Part shown: piece by piece, positions 9,299 through 18,479 of the stretch
Layout: each line of letters begins with the position of its first letter
Position numbering within the stretch: the first letter of the stretch is position 1
Assembly (NCBI RefSeq): GCF_003402575.1
Contig: NZ_BGZJ01000001.1
Coordinates: forward strand, 1,238,501 to 1,302,500
Direction of reading: 5' to 3'
Length of the DNA stretch: 64,000 nt
DNA from: Mesosutterella multiformis
GTDB lineage: Bacteria; Pseudomonadota; Gammaproteobacteria; Burkholderiales; Burkholderiaceae_F
Position numbers and translations under genes: made by a program
Notes under the pieces: generated by a model
Database searches by the model: none
The model's input: only the letters and a program-made list of their open reading frames with translations
Told to the model about the DNA's origin: nothing

Positions 9299-9347
9299 AA
9301 AAAAAAAAGACCGAAACCACCACCATGGGGTTGAAGTTCCGGTCTTT
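9299..9347 (-). terminator. Intrinsic-type hairpin between hupC and hupD
   Basis: On the minus strand the stem AAAGACCG (9340-9347) pairs with CGGTCTTT (9306-9313), followed by a T-run of about ten. It lies downstream of hupSLC and upstream of hupD. It probably lowers read-through so that structural genes outnumber maturation genes. A second small hairpin, CTATCC/GGATAG at 9372-9387, lies nearer hupC. Confidence 0.75.
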
Positions 9348-9405
9348 ATCCCTATTCCTACGTACTACCCCCTATCCAAAGGGATAGTACGAAAGGATGT
9401 GAGGA

Positions 9406-10119
9406 TTACTTCGCGTGCTTGAACATGCGAAGGCCATTCGTGATGGCGGACAGTTCCGTCGCGCCGCCCATGATGTCCTCGCGGGCAGCCATGTAGAAAT
9501 GGGCCACCATGAAGAGCGTGAAGACATACATCAGAGCGTGATGGAACGTGCGGACTGCCTGAGCGTTATCGCCGAAGAGAGCGAACACCCAGCCGGTCAT
9601 GATGTCCCAGCCAGAGCCGGCGCCGTAAGGCTGTCCATAGAGTGCAAGGCCCGTGATGATGATGCAGAAGGAGCCGAGCACGAAGAAGCCGAACATGGCG
9701 GTAGCAGCGAGCGGGTTATGCGCCGCATACTCCGGAGACGTCTTCTTGATGAACAGGTAGTACAGAGCCTGATCCCAGATGCCTTTCAGGAACTTAAAGG
9801 ACCAGAAAGGCGGCAGGAAGATCTGATGAGCGTAGCGGTTGCCCATGAACGCCCAGAAAATACGGTAGACAAACAGACCAGTGAAGCAGATGCCCGCGAT
9901 GAAGTGAATCATACGGATATCGGCGAACTGGAACGTCGCCCAGGTATTTCCCAGATTGGCTTCCAGAGGACGCCCGATCAGGTAACCAGTGACGATCATC
10001 GTAAACATCGTGATGACCATGAGCCAGTGCCAGACACGTACCGGAGCTTCCCAGACGTATATCGGGCGCTTATCGCCATCACTCAAGTCTACTTCGTAAG
10101 TAACCTTATCAATTTTCAT
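9406..10119 (-). CDS. hupC: HupC/HyaC b-type cytochrome subunit of uptake hydrogenase
   Basis: A 237-residue integral membrane cytochrome b that anchors the hydrogenase heterodimer to the periplasmic face and passes electrons from the small subunit to quinone. Four or more hydrophobic helices are visible. Haem-ligand histidines lie in VRVWHWLMV, in the IHFIAGI helix and in the RTFHHALMY helix. It follows hupL by 11 bp and precedes a hairpin that may separate the structural and maturation halves of the operon. Confidence 0.96.
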   Translation of the reverse strand: MKIDKVTYEVDLSDGDKRPIYVWEAPVRVWHWLMVITMFTMIVTGYLIGRPLEANLGNTWATFQFADIRMIHFIAGICFTGLFVYRIFWAFMGNRYAHQIFLPPFWSFKFLKGIWDQALYYLFIKKTSPEYAAHNPLAATAMFGFFVLGSFCIIITGLALYGQPYGAGSGWDIMTGWVFALFGDNAQAVRTFHHALMYVFTLFMVAHFYMAAREDIMGGATELSAITNGLRMFKHAK

Positions 10120-10130
10120 GAGGTTCCTCC

Positions 10131-11909
10131 TTACTCGGATACGACCTTCGTAATTTCTTTGCCCTCAGGGTCGAAAAGGTGAGAAGAGCAGGCGAGGCAC
10201 GGGTCGAAGGAGTGGATCGTACGAAGGATCTCGAGCGGCTTCTTCGGATCGATGATCGGAGTGCCGAGCAGAGAGGCTTCGAACGCGCCGTGCTGACCAT
10301 TGGCGTCACGCGGGCAGGCGTTCCAGGTGGTCGGAACCACAGCCTGCCAGTTGGCGATCTTGCCGTCCTTAATGACGCACCAGTGGCTCAGAGCGCCACG
10401 CGGAGCTTCGCAGAGACCGACGCCCTTGCATTCCTTCGGCCAGGTCGACGGATCCCACTTCTCCATGTTGGCAGCCACTTCGTCGCCGCCCTTGATGTTG
10501 GCGGTGAGGTCGTCAACATACTTCACCATCAGGTCAGCAGCCACGACCGCGTCGATAGCGCGGGCAGCTGTACGGCCGAGGGTGGAGAACACAGCTTCGA
10601 GCGGAAGGTTCATTTCCTTCAGCAGAGCGTCAACCGGCTCCTTGTAGACTTCCTTGCCGAGGGCGTAACCGACCACGACACGGGCGAGCGGACCGACTTC
10701 CATCGTGTGACCCTTCCACTTCGGGGTCTTGATCCAGGAGTACTTGCCGTCACCGCCGAGCCAGCTGAACTTGGTCTTCGTGCCGACAGAGCCCTTCGGG
10801 AGTTCGAAGTGCGGAACAGTCTCACCGTCAAACGGATAGAGGCCCAGATCCTTCGTATCCTTGCCTTCGTTGCTATAGGTGAACCAGGAGTGGTCAACGA
10901 ATTCCTGAATTTCCTTCGGATCGTTCGGGTTGACCGGATGGACTTCCTTCAGGTTGCCGTCGACGATGGCGCCGCCCGGCATCACGAGGTTGTCGTTGCT
11001 CCAGTCGTTCGGACGGACAGGGAATTCGCCGAAGGAGAGCAGGTTCTTGGAGCTGATGCCGCCGCCGTACTTGAACCACTCGGGGTAGAAGGAAGCGATG
11101 GCCTTGATGTCAGGCATGTAGACATTCTTCACGAAGTCGACGGTGTACTTGGCGATATCGCGCATGTAGTTCATCGTCACTTCGTTGATCATGTCGCCGG
11201 CAGCGCCGGTGCTGTTCATGTTGATCGGGCAGGGAACGCCGCCGACCAGGTAGTTCGGGTGCGGGTTCTTGCCGCCGAGAATCGTGTGGATCTTAACGAT
11301 TTCGCGCTGGAAGTCGAGAGCTTCCAGGTAGTGAGCCGTCGCGAGCAGGTTAACCGCGGGCGGCAGCTTCATGGCGGGGTGACCCCAGTAGCCGTTCTTG
11401 AAGATGGACAGCTGGCCGCCGGCAACGGAGGCCTTCAGCTGGCGCTGAATGTCGGCGAAGTAGCCGGCGCCGTTCAGTTCGTGCGTCGGGGAGATCTTCG
11501 ACTCGATAGCAGCGGCTTCGCGCGGATCAGCGTTCAGAGCGCTGATAACGTCAACCCAGTCCAGAGCGTGGAGCTGATAGAAGTGGGTCACGTGGTCCTG
11601 AACGAACAGCACAGCGTTCATCAGGTTACGGATGATGTTGGCGTTGGTCGGGATCTTGATGCCGATAGCACCTTCCACAGCGCGGACAGCAGCCAGAGCG
11701 TGAATGCCGGTGCAGACGCCGCAGATACGTTCCGTGAAGGCCCAGGCGTCGCGGGGATCGCGGCCCTTCAGAATCACTTCAATGCCGCGCCACATCGTGC
11801 CGGTGGACCAAGCGTCGGCAATCTTGCCGTCGCCGCCCAGAACGGCCTGCATGCGCATATGACCCTCAATTCTGGTCAGCGGGTCAACGACGATACGGGT
11901 TTCACTCAT
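10131..11909 (-). CDS. hupL: [NiFe] uptake hydrogenase large subunit (precursor)
   Basis: The 592-residue catalytic subunit carries the NiFe(CN)2CO active site. The N-terminal pair is in [10 protein letters not shown] (Cys63, Cys66) and the C-terminal pair in DPCLACSSH (Cys571, Cys574). The last 15 residues after His577 ([15 protein letters not shown]) are the peptide removed by HupD. The protein is carried to the periplasm with the Tat-signal-bearing small subunit. The start at 11909 ([17 protein letters not shown]) overlaps the end of hupS by 8 bp and is preferred over a longer frame. It belongs to the group 1 membrane-bound uptake enzymes. Confidence 0.98.
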   Translation of the reverse strand: MSETRIVVDPLTRIEGHMRMQAVLGGDGKIADAWSTGTMWRGIEVILKGRDPRDAWAFTERICGVCTGIHALAAVRAVEGAIGIKIPTNANIIRNLMNAVLFVQDHVTHFYQLHALDWVDVISALNADPREAAAIESKISPTHELNGAGYFADIQRQLKASVAGGQLSIFKNGYWGHPAMKLPPAVNLLATAHYLEALDFQREIVKIHTILGGKNPHPNYLVGGVPCPINMNSTGAAGDMINEVTMNYMRDIAKYTVDFVKNVYMPDIKAIASFYPEWFKYGGGISSKNLLSFGEFPVRPNDWSNDNLVMPGGAIVDGNLKEVHPVNPNDPKEIQEFVDHSWFTYSNEGKDTKDLGLYPFDGETVPHFELPKGSVGTKTKFSWLGGDGKYSWIKTPKWKGHTMEVGPLARVVVGYALGKEVYKEPVDALLKEMNLPLEAVFSTLGRTAARAIDAVVAADLMVKYVDDLTANIKGGDEVAANMEKWDPSTWPKECKGVGLCEAPRGALSHWCVIKDGKIANWQAVVPTTWNACPRDANGQHGAFEASLLGTPIIDPKKPLEILRTIHSFDPCLACSSHLFDPEGKEITKVVSE

Positions 11910-13005
11910 GACGATCCTCTCCGATATGCTTGTTATTGGTCTTCGAGCGTGCCTGGACAACTGCGCTGGCCGCGATATGGGCGGCAGCGGCGACGCCGAC
12001 AACGGCCATCACACCAAGGCCGACCTTGTCAACGGTCGCTTCAACACCACCCCAGCCCGGAGGCAGAACGGTGGTTTCGTGATCATAGAAGGAGCCCTTG
12101 TCGAAGTAGTCGGCTTCGGCGCAGCCAAGGCAGCCGTGGCCAGACTGAACCGGCCAGGACAGGCCTTCATTCCAGCGGATGGTGGAGCAGGGGGAGTACG
12201 TGACCGGGCCCTTGCAGCCAACCTTGTACAGGCAGTAGCCGAGCTTCGCGCCTTCGTCATCGAAGTGCTCAACGAACTGACCGGCGTCGAAGTGACCGCG
12301 GCGATAGCACTTGTCGTGAATACGCTGGCCATAGAACATCTTCGGACGGCCCTGACGGTCGAGCGGGGGCAGACGGTCATAGGTGAGGATGTAGGTGAGA
12401 ACGCCAGTCATCACTTCGGCGATCGGGGGGCAGCCCGGGACCATAACGATCGGCTTGTCCTTGATCACTTCGTTGATCGGCACAGCGTGGGTCGGATTCG
12501 GCTTGGCAGCCTGGACGCAGCCCCAGGAGGCGCAGGAGCCCCAGCTGATCACAGCCTTGGCGCCAGCAGCAACGTGCTGGATCTTGTTCTTGAAGATTTC
12601 ACCGCCAGGGATGCAGAACGTGCCGTCGCCGGCGAGAGGCACATTGCCTTCGACCGCGAGGATGTACTGACCCTTGTACTTCGTAATGGTGTCTTCGAGA
12701 GCCGCTTCAGCCTGTTCACCGGCAGCTGCCATGATGGTGTCGTCGTAGTCGAGCGAAACCATGGAGAGGACGATGTCCTTGGCGATCGGGTGATAAGAAC
12801 GGATGAAGGATTCGGTGCAGCAGGTGCACTCAAGACCGTGAAGCCAGACCACCGGAACGCGGGGTTTGGTCTGCATCGCGGTAGCGATATCCTTGGCGCC
12901 GGCGCTGCCGAGGCCGAGGCTGGCAGCGGTGAGGGAGCAGAACTGCAGGAAGCTCCTGCGGCTTACACCCTGACGGCGAAGGGCCTCGTATTGTGTTTCA
13001 GCCAT
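11902..13005 (-). CDS. hupS: [NiFe] uptake hydrogenase small subunit, O2-tolerant type, Tat-exported
   Basis: The 367-residue electron-transfer subunit has a Tat signal (SRRSFLQFC, residues 15-23) and a C-terminal membrane helix (about 329-352). The proximal cluster region reads [10 protein letters not shown] (Cys60, Cys62, Cys63) and WGSCASWGC (Cys158, Cys163). The two supernumerary cysteines, at the positions of Cys19 and Cys120 in known O2-tolerant hydrogenases where standard enzymes have glycine, indicate a [4Fe-3S] proximal cluster. This is first in the operon, so the promoter should lie in 13006-13300. Function is secure; O2 tolerance follows from the signature and is not shown directly. 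Confidence 0.97.
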   Translation of the reverse strand: MAETQYEALRRQGVSRRSFLQFCSLTAASLGLGSAGAKDIATAMQTKPRVPVVWLHGLECTCCTESFIRSYHPIAKDIVLSMVSLDYDDTIMAAAGEQAEAALEDTITKYKGQYILAVEGNVPLAGDGTFCIPGGEIFKNKIQHVAAGAKAVISWGSCASWGCVQAAKPNPTHAVPINEVIKDKPIVMVPGCPPIAEVMTGVLTYILTYDRLPPLDRQGRPKMFYGQRIHDKCYRRGHFDAGQFVEHFDDEGAKLGYCLYKVGCKGPVTYSPCSTIRWNEGLSWPVQSGHGCLGCAEADYFDKGSFYDHETTVLPPGWGGVEATVDKVGLGVMAVVGVAAAAHIAASAVVQARSKTNNKHIGEDRHE

Positions 13006-13576
13006 AGCTATCTCCTATAGAAGCTTTGCGGTTTCCTGATGAAGCGATGGAAGCCGTTTAGCCACTTTATTTGACGTTTGTTATTGGTAAAACTGTGACT
13101 AACGGAAAAAATCCTGCCTCAGTTTTTTTGCTTCACCGTAAATTTAAGAAGTGCAGGCCGAATTGGGAATACTTTTTTAAAAACGCATTTGGTTTAAGGT
13201 TAAACCCTTATGTAAATTTTTACAGTATCTTGTAGTTTAAGAAAATATATCCCCATATAGGTAATTACTTGATCTGCATCAGTCATAGTCAGTTACAAGT
13301 CGAATTATTTTGCGGATAACGAAAAATAAGGGATTAGTCGGTAGTAAGGGTATGTACCTACCAGAAAAAGAGCAGACCTAAAGACCCAATGCGAAGGTTG
13401 GGGAAAGGAACGAATCCTTAAGCAAGGCTTAAGCGCAGATTCCTAGACTCCCGATAGCGTTTTTTGAGGAGGGGAGAATTGCGCCCGAAAAAAGCCCCCC
13501 TCTCTTATAGCCGGTAACCGCCGGCTGACGCCATGCTCTATTTATTTACTGACTAAATCATTTCTGCCTTCCAGCC
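13006..13576. promoter_or_regulatory. Divergent hupS / ccmA control region with hairpins
   Basis: A 571-bp gap, AT-rich at 13040-13330, between the divergent hup and ccm operons. It contains an FNR-like site (listed separately), a hairpin GGTAG/CTACC at 13340-13362 and a nested inverted repeat: GAATC-CTTAAGC at 13412-13423 facing GCTTAAG-CGCA-GATTC at 13427-13442. A G-rich/C-rich pair flanks 13475-13505. No open frame of note was seen. The repeats could be operators or structured leader RNA for ccmA, whose own ribosome site is weak. Confidence 0.55.
13269..13282 (-). promoter_or_regulatory. FNR/CRP-family binding site upstream of hupS
   Basis: TTGATctgcATCAG matches the FNR consensus TTGAT-N4-ATCAA at nine of ten positions. 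On the minus strand a TATATT hexamer lies at 13249-13244, placing the site about 38-41 bp upstream of the inferred start of transcription, the usual class II activator geometry. That would make hydrogenase expression anaerobically induced. The spacing is by eye. Confidence 0.55.
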
Positions 13577-14287
13577 ATGAATCAGGATTCTGACCATCAG
13601 AAGGCCCCGGCAGCTTCGCTGAGGGCCGAGGGAATCACCTGCGTGAGAGGCGAACGGTGCCTCTATGAAGGACTCTGCTTTGAGGCAGAGCCCGGTGCCG
13701 TACTGCGTCTTGCCGGTCCGAACGGTGCAGGAAAAACCACACTGATGCGGATTGTGGCCGGGCTTCTTACACCGACAGAGGGAAAGATTTTCTGGGGCGG
13801 ACGGGATACGAAGGAGTTAGGAGGTGACTTCCGGGCGGATCTCCTCTATATAGGGCACCTGAACGGAGTCAAGGAAGAGCTCACGTGTCTCGAGAATCTC
13901 CGCACCAACGCGACGCTTTTCGGCCGTGAGGCTTCCCGTGAGGCGTGCCTTGATGCCTTGAAGCAGGTTGGTCTCCGGGGATTTGAGGAAGAACCCGTTC
14001 GGTTCCTTTCCCAGGGCCAGCACCGGCGCGCGTCACTCTCCCGCCTTTATCTCTCGGAAGACATTCCGCTCTGGATTCTTGATGAACCGTTCACGGCACT
14101 TGATGTGAAGGGCGTTGCCTCGCTCTGCCGCCTGATTGAGCGGCATGCGGCTTCAGGCGGCATCACCCTGATGACAACGCATCAGGAATCGGGACTCAGC
14201 ACTCCGGGGTACCGCGAGCTTGATGTCTCTGACTTTTCTCCGGCCCGCCGCAGGGCCCGCACGAATCCGGAGGTGACCCATGCTTAA
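13577..14287 (+). CDS. ccmA: CcmA, haem exporter ATPase subunit
   Basis: The 236-residue ABC ATPase of the CcmABCD complex, which uses ATP to release holo-CcmE from CcmC. The P-loop GPNGAGKTT is at about residues 47-55, the signature FLSQGQHRRASL near 140 and Walker B LWILDEP near 160. It opens a nine-gene System I cytochrome c maturation operon and overlaps ccmB by 8 bp. The ribosome site is weak, and the leader may be structured. Confidence 0.96.
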   Translation: MNQDSDHQKAPAASLRAEGITCVRGERCLYEGLCFEAEPGAVLRLAGPNGAGKTTLMRIVAGLLTPTEGKIFWGGRDTKELGGDFRADLLYIGHLNGVKEELTCLENLRTNATLFGREASREACLDALKQVGLRGFEEEPVRFLSQGQHRRASLSRLYLSEDIPLWILDEPFTALDVKGVASLCRLIERHAASGGITLMTTHQESGLSTPGYRELDVSDFSPARRRARTNPEVTHA

Positions 14288-14948
14288 GCTTTTCCGCGTG
14301 ATGGTCCGCCGGGATCTGCTGCTTGCCTACCGGCAGAAGTCTGACGTCCTGCAGACAGTGTTCTTCTTTCTGGTGGTGATTACGCTCGTACCGCTGGGTG
14401 TCGGTGCTGAGACGGAACTCCTTCGCAGCATGGCCCCGGGGATTGTCTGGGTGGCTGCGCTGCTTGCGGCGCTCCTCTCGCTGCCGCGTCTCTTCGCGCA
14501 CGACTTTGCTGACGGCACGCTTGAGCAGATGGTCCTCTCTCCTGACCCGCTCCCCGTGATTGTTCTTGCGAAGGCTTTCGCGCACTGGCTCACGACCGGC
14601 GTGCCGATCACCGTTTTCGCGTCGCTTGCCGCCGTGATGTTTGACCTGAAAGCGGAAGTGGCCGCGGTCCTGGTTTTCTCGCTTCTCATCGGCACTCCGG
14701 TGCTTTCGCTTCTGGGAAGCGTCGGCGCGGCGCTCACGCTTGGGCTCCGGTCGGGCGGCGTGCTTACGTCACTTCTTGTTCTTCCGCTTTATATCCCGGT
14801 GCTCATCTTCGGCGCTGGCGCAGCGGGAGCTGTAGCGGTTGCGGTTTCCCCCGCAGCCTATCTACTGATTACCGGAGCGCTTTCGCTTTTTGCTCTCGCG
14901 ATTGCTCCCTGGGCCAGCGCGGCGGCTTTGAGAATCGCGCTCGAATAA
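14280..14948 (+). CDS. ccmB: CcmB, haem exporter membrane subunit
   Basis: A 222-residue integral membrane protein with about six hydrophobic helices that pairs with CcmA and CcmC. Family features seen are the RRDLLLAYRQKSDVL opening, the VWVAALLAALLSLPRLF helix followed by DGTLEQ, and a hydrophobic C-terminus. It begins inside the ccmA coding end. A 100-bp gap follows before ccmC. Confidence 0.94.
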   Translation: MLKLFRVMVRRDLLLAYRQKSDVLQTVFFFLVVITLVPLGVGAETELLRSMAPGIVWVAALLAALLSLPRLFAHDFADGTLEQMVLSPDPLPVIVLAKAFAHWLTTGVPITVFASLAAVMFDLKAEVAAVLVFSLLIGTPVLSLLGSVGAALTLGLRSGGVLTSLLVLPLYIPVLIFGAGAAGAVAVAVSPAAYLLITGALSLFALAIAPWASAAALRIALE

Positions 14949-15048
14949 CAGCCCGGGATGACGCGGCGGCTTTTCGCCTTCTTGTCCTGGGAAAAATAAA
15001 AAAAGCATCTGTCTATATATAGAGAGACTTCAGTCTGGAACAGCAGCT
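14949..15048 (+). other. ccmB-ccmC spacer with stem-loop
   Basis: A 100-bp break in an otherwise compact operon. CCCGGGA (14952-14958) can pair with TCCTGGG (14985-14991) through one G-U pair, with a GC-rich inner stem. The run after it is A-rich, so it is not an intrinsic terminator on this strand. A perfect 12-bp palindrome TCTATATATAGA is at 15012-15023. A role as an mRNA stability or processing element is possible. Confidence 0.4.
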
Positions 15049-15780
15049 ATGAGTTTTCCAAATTTTTCGGATCCACAGCGGTTTTATGAAACCTCGCGGC
15101 CGATCGTGATCGGCTGCTACATCGTGGCCTTTGTCCTTGCCGTGATCGGCATCTACATGGGCTTCTTTGTAACGCCGATTGATTACCGGCAGGGCAATTC
15201 CTACCGCATCATCTTCATTCACATTCCGTGCGCCTGGATGAGCCTCTTCACGTATCTCATGATGGCCTTCTATACGATCTGGGCGCTTATCACGAAGTCG
15301 AAGATGGCTCCGGTGTTCGCGGTCGCTATGGCGCCGACAGGCGCGATCATGGGCTTTATCGCGCTCTTCACGGGATCCATGTGGGGCCGCCCCACCTGGG
15401 GCACCTATTGGGTGTGGGACGCGCGCCTCACCAGCATGCTGATTCTCTTCTTCCTTTATCTCGGCTACATCGCGCTTCATACGGCGTTTGATGACTGGAG
15501 AAAGGCAGACCGGGCAGCCGCCGTGATCGCGATTGTCGGCGCGCTCAACGTTCCGATCATTTATTTTTCCGTCCGCTGGTGGAACACCCTGCATCAGGGC
15601 GCGTCCATTACGACGCACGGCACCTCGATGGAAACCACGATGTTCTACACCGTGCTCACCATGGTGGCCGCGATGTGGATCTACTGCACAGGGGCGATCG
15701 TGCGTCGCGCGAGGACGGTGGTCCTTGAACGCTATCGCCGCGAACCCTGGGCTCGCGCAGCTGCTGCCAAGGAGGCTTGA
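15049..15780 (+). CDS. ccmC: CcmC, haem-handling membrane protein
   Basis: A 243-residue polytopic membrane protein that loads haem onto CcmE. The tryptophan-rich WWD domain is present as MWGRPTWGTYWVWDARLTS, and the conserved periplasmic histidines lie in FIHIPCAWMS and near WWNTLHQG. It is followed by ccmD after two bases. Length and motifs are typical. Confidence 0.96.
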   Translation: MSFPNFSDPQRFYETSRPIVIGCYIVAFVLAVIGIYMGFFVTPIDYRQGNSYRIIFIHIPCAWMSLFTYLMMAFYTIWALITKSKMAPVFAVAMAPTGAIMGFIALFTGSMWGRPTWGTYWVWDARLTSMLILFFLYLGYIALHTAFDDWRKADRAAAVIAIVGALNVPIIYFSVRWWNTLHQGASITTHGTSMETTMFYTVLTMVAAMWIYCTGAIVRRARTVVLERYRREPWARAAAAKEA

Positions 15781-15782
15781 TT

Positions 15783-15980
15783 ATGCATTGGGAAAGCGCA
15801 TCGGCATTCTTCGCCATGGGCGGGCACGGCTTCTGGGTCTGGATGGCCTGGGGTATGGCACTCGCTGCTGTGATTTTTGAAAACATTTTCCAGTCAGTCC
15901 GCCGCAAGGCGGCGCTTGACGCCATCCGGCGCATTGAACGCGCCGAAAAGCAATCCGAGCAGGTATCGGACGAGGAGTAG
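15783..15980 (+). CDS. ccmD: CcmD, small CcmABC-associated membrane protein
   Basis: A 65-residue single-span membrane protein: MHWESASAFFAMGGHGFWVW leads into one hydrophobic helix and a basic/acidic cytoplasmic tail. CcmD helps release holo-CcmE from the CcmABC complex. The ATG at 15783 is preferred over a TTG two codons upstream. An AGGAGG-type ribosome site (CAAGGAGG) lies just before. Confidence 0.92.
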   Translation: MHWESASAFFAMGGHGFWVWMAWGMALAAVIFENIFQSVRRKAALDAIRRIERAEKQSEQVSDEE

Positions 15981-15984
15981 AAAC

Positions 15985-16449
15985 ATGGCCAGAAACGTAT
16001 CCAGAAAAAAGGTTCTGATTCTTGGAGGCATCGCTTTTGCGGTCATTGTGGGCGCGGGCGCGCTCATCTACTCGGCTATGTCCGAGAACGTGGTGTTCTT
16101 CTATTCACCCACTCAGGTAGCTGCGGGCGAAGCGCCGCATGACCATACGTTCCGTGTGGGCGGCATGGTGAAGAAGGGCACAGTGGCAACGTCGGGTGAC
16201 GGCGTCACAACGAGCTTCACGGTGACAGATGACAACAAGGACGTGCAGTGCATCTATAAGGGCGCGCTTCCTGACCTGTTCGCCGAGAACACCGGTGTTG
16301 TGGCACAGGGCAAGCTGAACGCTTCGGGCACGTTTGTTGCAACCGAAGTGCTCGCGAAGCATGACGAAAAGTACATGCCGCCTGAAGCCGCCAAGGCGAT
16401 GGAAGACGCGAAGAAGGCTAAAGCCACCAAGCAGGGTGCGTCGATCTGA
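15985..16449 (+). CDS. ccmE: CcmE, periplasmic haem chaperone
   Basis: A 154-residue membrane-anchored haem chaperone that carries haem from CcmC to the CcmFH ligase. It has an N-terminal anchor (residues about 9-29), an OB-fold core with RVGGMVKKGTV, and the haem-binding His in VLAKHDEKYMPPE near the C-terminus. The His form, rather than the Cys variant, is present. The start at 15985 follows ccmD by four bases; a longer open frame would overlap ccmD. Confidence 0.96.
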   Translation: MARNVSRKKVLILGGIAFAVIVGAGALIYSAMSENVVFFYSPTQVAAGEAPHDHTFRVGGMVKKGTVATSGDGVTTSFTVTDDNKDVQCIYKGALPDLFAENTGVVAQGKLNASGTFVATEVLAKHDEKYMPPEAAKAMEDAKKAKATKQGASI

Positions 16450-16512
16450 CGGCGCGGGACCGGCAAAGATTCAATTCAGCAATACAGGCAATAAGGAAAC
16501 GGAGAAAGTCTC

Positions 16513-18477
16513 GTGATACCAGAACTCGGACACTTCGCTCTCATGCTGTCGCTCGTCATCTGCCTCGTGCAGGGCGTGCTGCCGCTTGCGGGCACATTTT
16601 TGAAAATCAGGAGCTGGGTCGACCTTGCGCGCCCCGCTGCCGTAGCGAACGCGCTCTTCCTCACCATCGCGTTCGGAATCCTCGCGTGGTGCTTCCTCAC
16701 GAGTGATTTTACGGTGCTGAATGTGGCGAATAACTCCAATTCGCTGCTCCCGTGGTACTACAAGCTCGCCGCGACGTGGGGATCGCATGAAGGCTCCATC
16801 CTCTTCTGGGTGGTGTGCCTCAGCTGGTGGACCTGCGCGGTCGCCTTCTCGGCCCGCTCGATTCCTGAGATTACCCAGGCCCGAGTGATTTCAGTCCTCG
16901 GTCTCGTCTCAGTCGGCTTCCTCCTCTTCATCCTGATGACGTCGGATCCGTTTGCCCGCCTCTTCCCGCCGGCTCCGGAAGGCGCCGACCTGAACCCGCT
17001 TCTGCAGGATCCGGGCATGGTGTTCCATCCGCCGCTTCTCTACCTAGGCTATGTGGGCTTCTCGGTGCCGTTTGCGTTCGCGATCGCGGCGCTCCTCGGC
17101 GGCCGTCTCGATATCGCGTGGTCCCGCTGGATGCGTCCGTGGACCACGGCGGCCTGGGTTCTTCTCACGCTCGGCATTGCGCTTGGCTCTTTCTGGTCGT
17201 ACTACGAACTCGGCTGGGGCGGCTGGTGGGCCTGGGACCCGGTGGAAAATTCCTCGTTCCTTCCGTGGCTGACCGGTACGGCGCTCTTCCACTCGCTCGC
17301 GGTGACTGAGAAGCGTGGCTGCTTCAAGATCTGGACCGTGTTCCTCGCGATCCTCACCTTCTCGCTTTCGCTGCTCGGCACGTTCCTCGTCCGCTCGGGT
17401 GTTCTCACTTCGGTGCACGCCTTCGCGGCTGATCCGTCCCGCGGTCTCTTCATCCTGATCTTCCTCTGCATCGTGATCGGTCTCTCGTTCGCGCTCTTTG
17501 CCTGGAAGGCACCTGAAGTGGCTTCCGGCGGAAACTTCGCGATCGTTTCCCGCGAATCGATGCTGCTCGTGAACAACATCTTCCTCGTGGTGGCGATGAG
17601 CGCGGTGCTGCTCGGTACCCTTTACCCGCTGATCCTTGATGCTCTCGGTCTCGGCAAGATCTCGGTCGGCGCGCCGTATTTCGACGCGGTTTTCGCGCCG
17701 CTCATGCTCCCCGTGATCTTCCTCATGGCGATTGGACCGCTTGTGCGATGGAAGGAAGCGGAGCTTGGAAGCCTCGTGCGCCAGATGGTTCCGTCCTTCA
17801 TCGTGTCTCTCATCGCCGCTGTCGCAATTCCCTTCGCGATGGGTGAATTCAAGATCTGGCCGGCCGTTGGTTTCTTCCTCGCCTTCTGGGTGTTCTGCTC
17901 GATCATCCACGAGATCCGCGTGGGTTCACGCAACGCGAAGACGGTTTCCTCAGGCTTCCTCCGTCACGGCCGCAGCTGGTGGGGCATGCAGCTCGCCCAC
18001 CTCGGCATCGGCGTCACGGTGTTCGGCATCGCGATGGTGATGGGCTACGAGGCTGAGCGTGACGTCCGCATGGTGCCGGGCGACGTGGTGACGGTCCGCT
18101 CGACCACCTTCAAGTTCAATGGCGTTACGGAATCGCGCGGACCGAACTATCTCTCGAAAAAGGGTGACGTCACGCTGATTGAAGGCGGACGCGAAATCGG
18201 CCATCTCTACCCCGAGAAGCGTGACTACTTCTCGAGCCGCGGCATGCCGATGACGGAAGCTTCGATCCTGCACCGCGTGACGGGCGATGTTTATGTCTCT
18301 CTCGGCAATCCGACGGCTGACGGCGGCTGGGTTGTCCGCGCGTATTCGAAGCCCTTTGTGCTCTTTATCTGGGGCGGCACGCTGCTCATGGCGGTCGGCG
18401 GTCTCCTCGCGATTACGGACCGCCGCTACCGGAAGAAGGCCTCGAAGCCTGAGGTCGGTGCTGCGGGAGCGAACTGA
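16513..18477 (+). CDS. ccmF: CcmF, cytochrome c haem lyase component
   Basis: A 654-residue polytopic protein that joins haem from CcmE to apocytochrome. The WWD motif is GWGGWWAWDPVENSSFLPW; conserved histidines are in WGSHEGSILFW and MVFHPPLLYLGYVGF. The C-terminal periplasmic domain ends before a last membrane helix. The start is GTG (16513) after a GGAG site. There are 63 bp after ccmE. Confidence 0.96.
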   Translation: MIPELGHFALMLSLVICLVQGVLPLAGTFLKIRSWVDLARPAAVANALFLTIAFGILAWCFLTSDFTVLNVANNSNSLLPWYYKLAATWGSHEGSILFWVVCLSWWTCAVAFSARSIPEITQARVISVLGLVSVGFLLFILMTSDPFARLFPPAPEGADLNPLLQDPGMVFHPPLLYLGYVGFSVPFAFAIAALLGGRLDIAWSRWMRPWTTAAWVLLTLGIALGSFWSYYELGWGGWWAWDPVENSSFLPWLTGTALFHSLAVTEKRGCFKIWTVFLAILTFSLSLLGTFLVRSGVLTSVHAFAADPSRGLFILIFLCIVIGLSFALFAWKAPEVASGGNFAIVSRESMLLVNNIFLVVAMSAVLLGTLYPLILDALGLGKISVGAPYFDAVFAPLMLPVIFLMAIGPLVRWKEAELGSLVRQMVPSFIVSLIAAVAIPFAMGEFKIWPAVGFFLAFWVFCSIIHEIRVGSRNAKTVSSGFLRHGRSWWGMQLAHLGIGVTVFGIAMVMGYEAERDVRMVPGDVVTVRSTTFKFNGVTESRGPNYLSKKGDVTLIEGGREIGHLYPEKRDYFSSRGMPMTEASILHRVTGDVYVSLGNPTADGGWVVRAYSKPFVLFIWGGTLLMAVGGLLAITDRRYRKKASKPEVGAAGAN

Positions 18478-18479
18478 TT

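Noticed and set aside
10179-12203. 674-codon plus-strand open frame
   Set aside because: It lies antisense to hupL/hupS, which have unmistakable motifs. Long antisense frames are expected from the GC-rich codon bias; the same applies to 28535-29833, 32230-33606 and 41900-43126.
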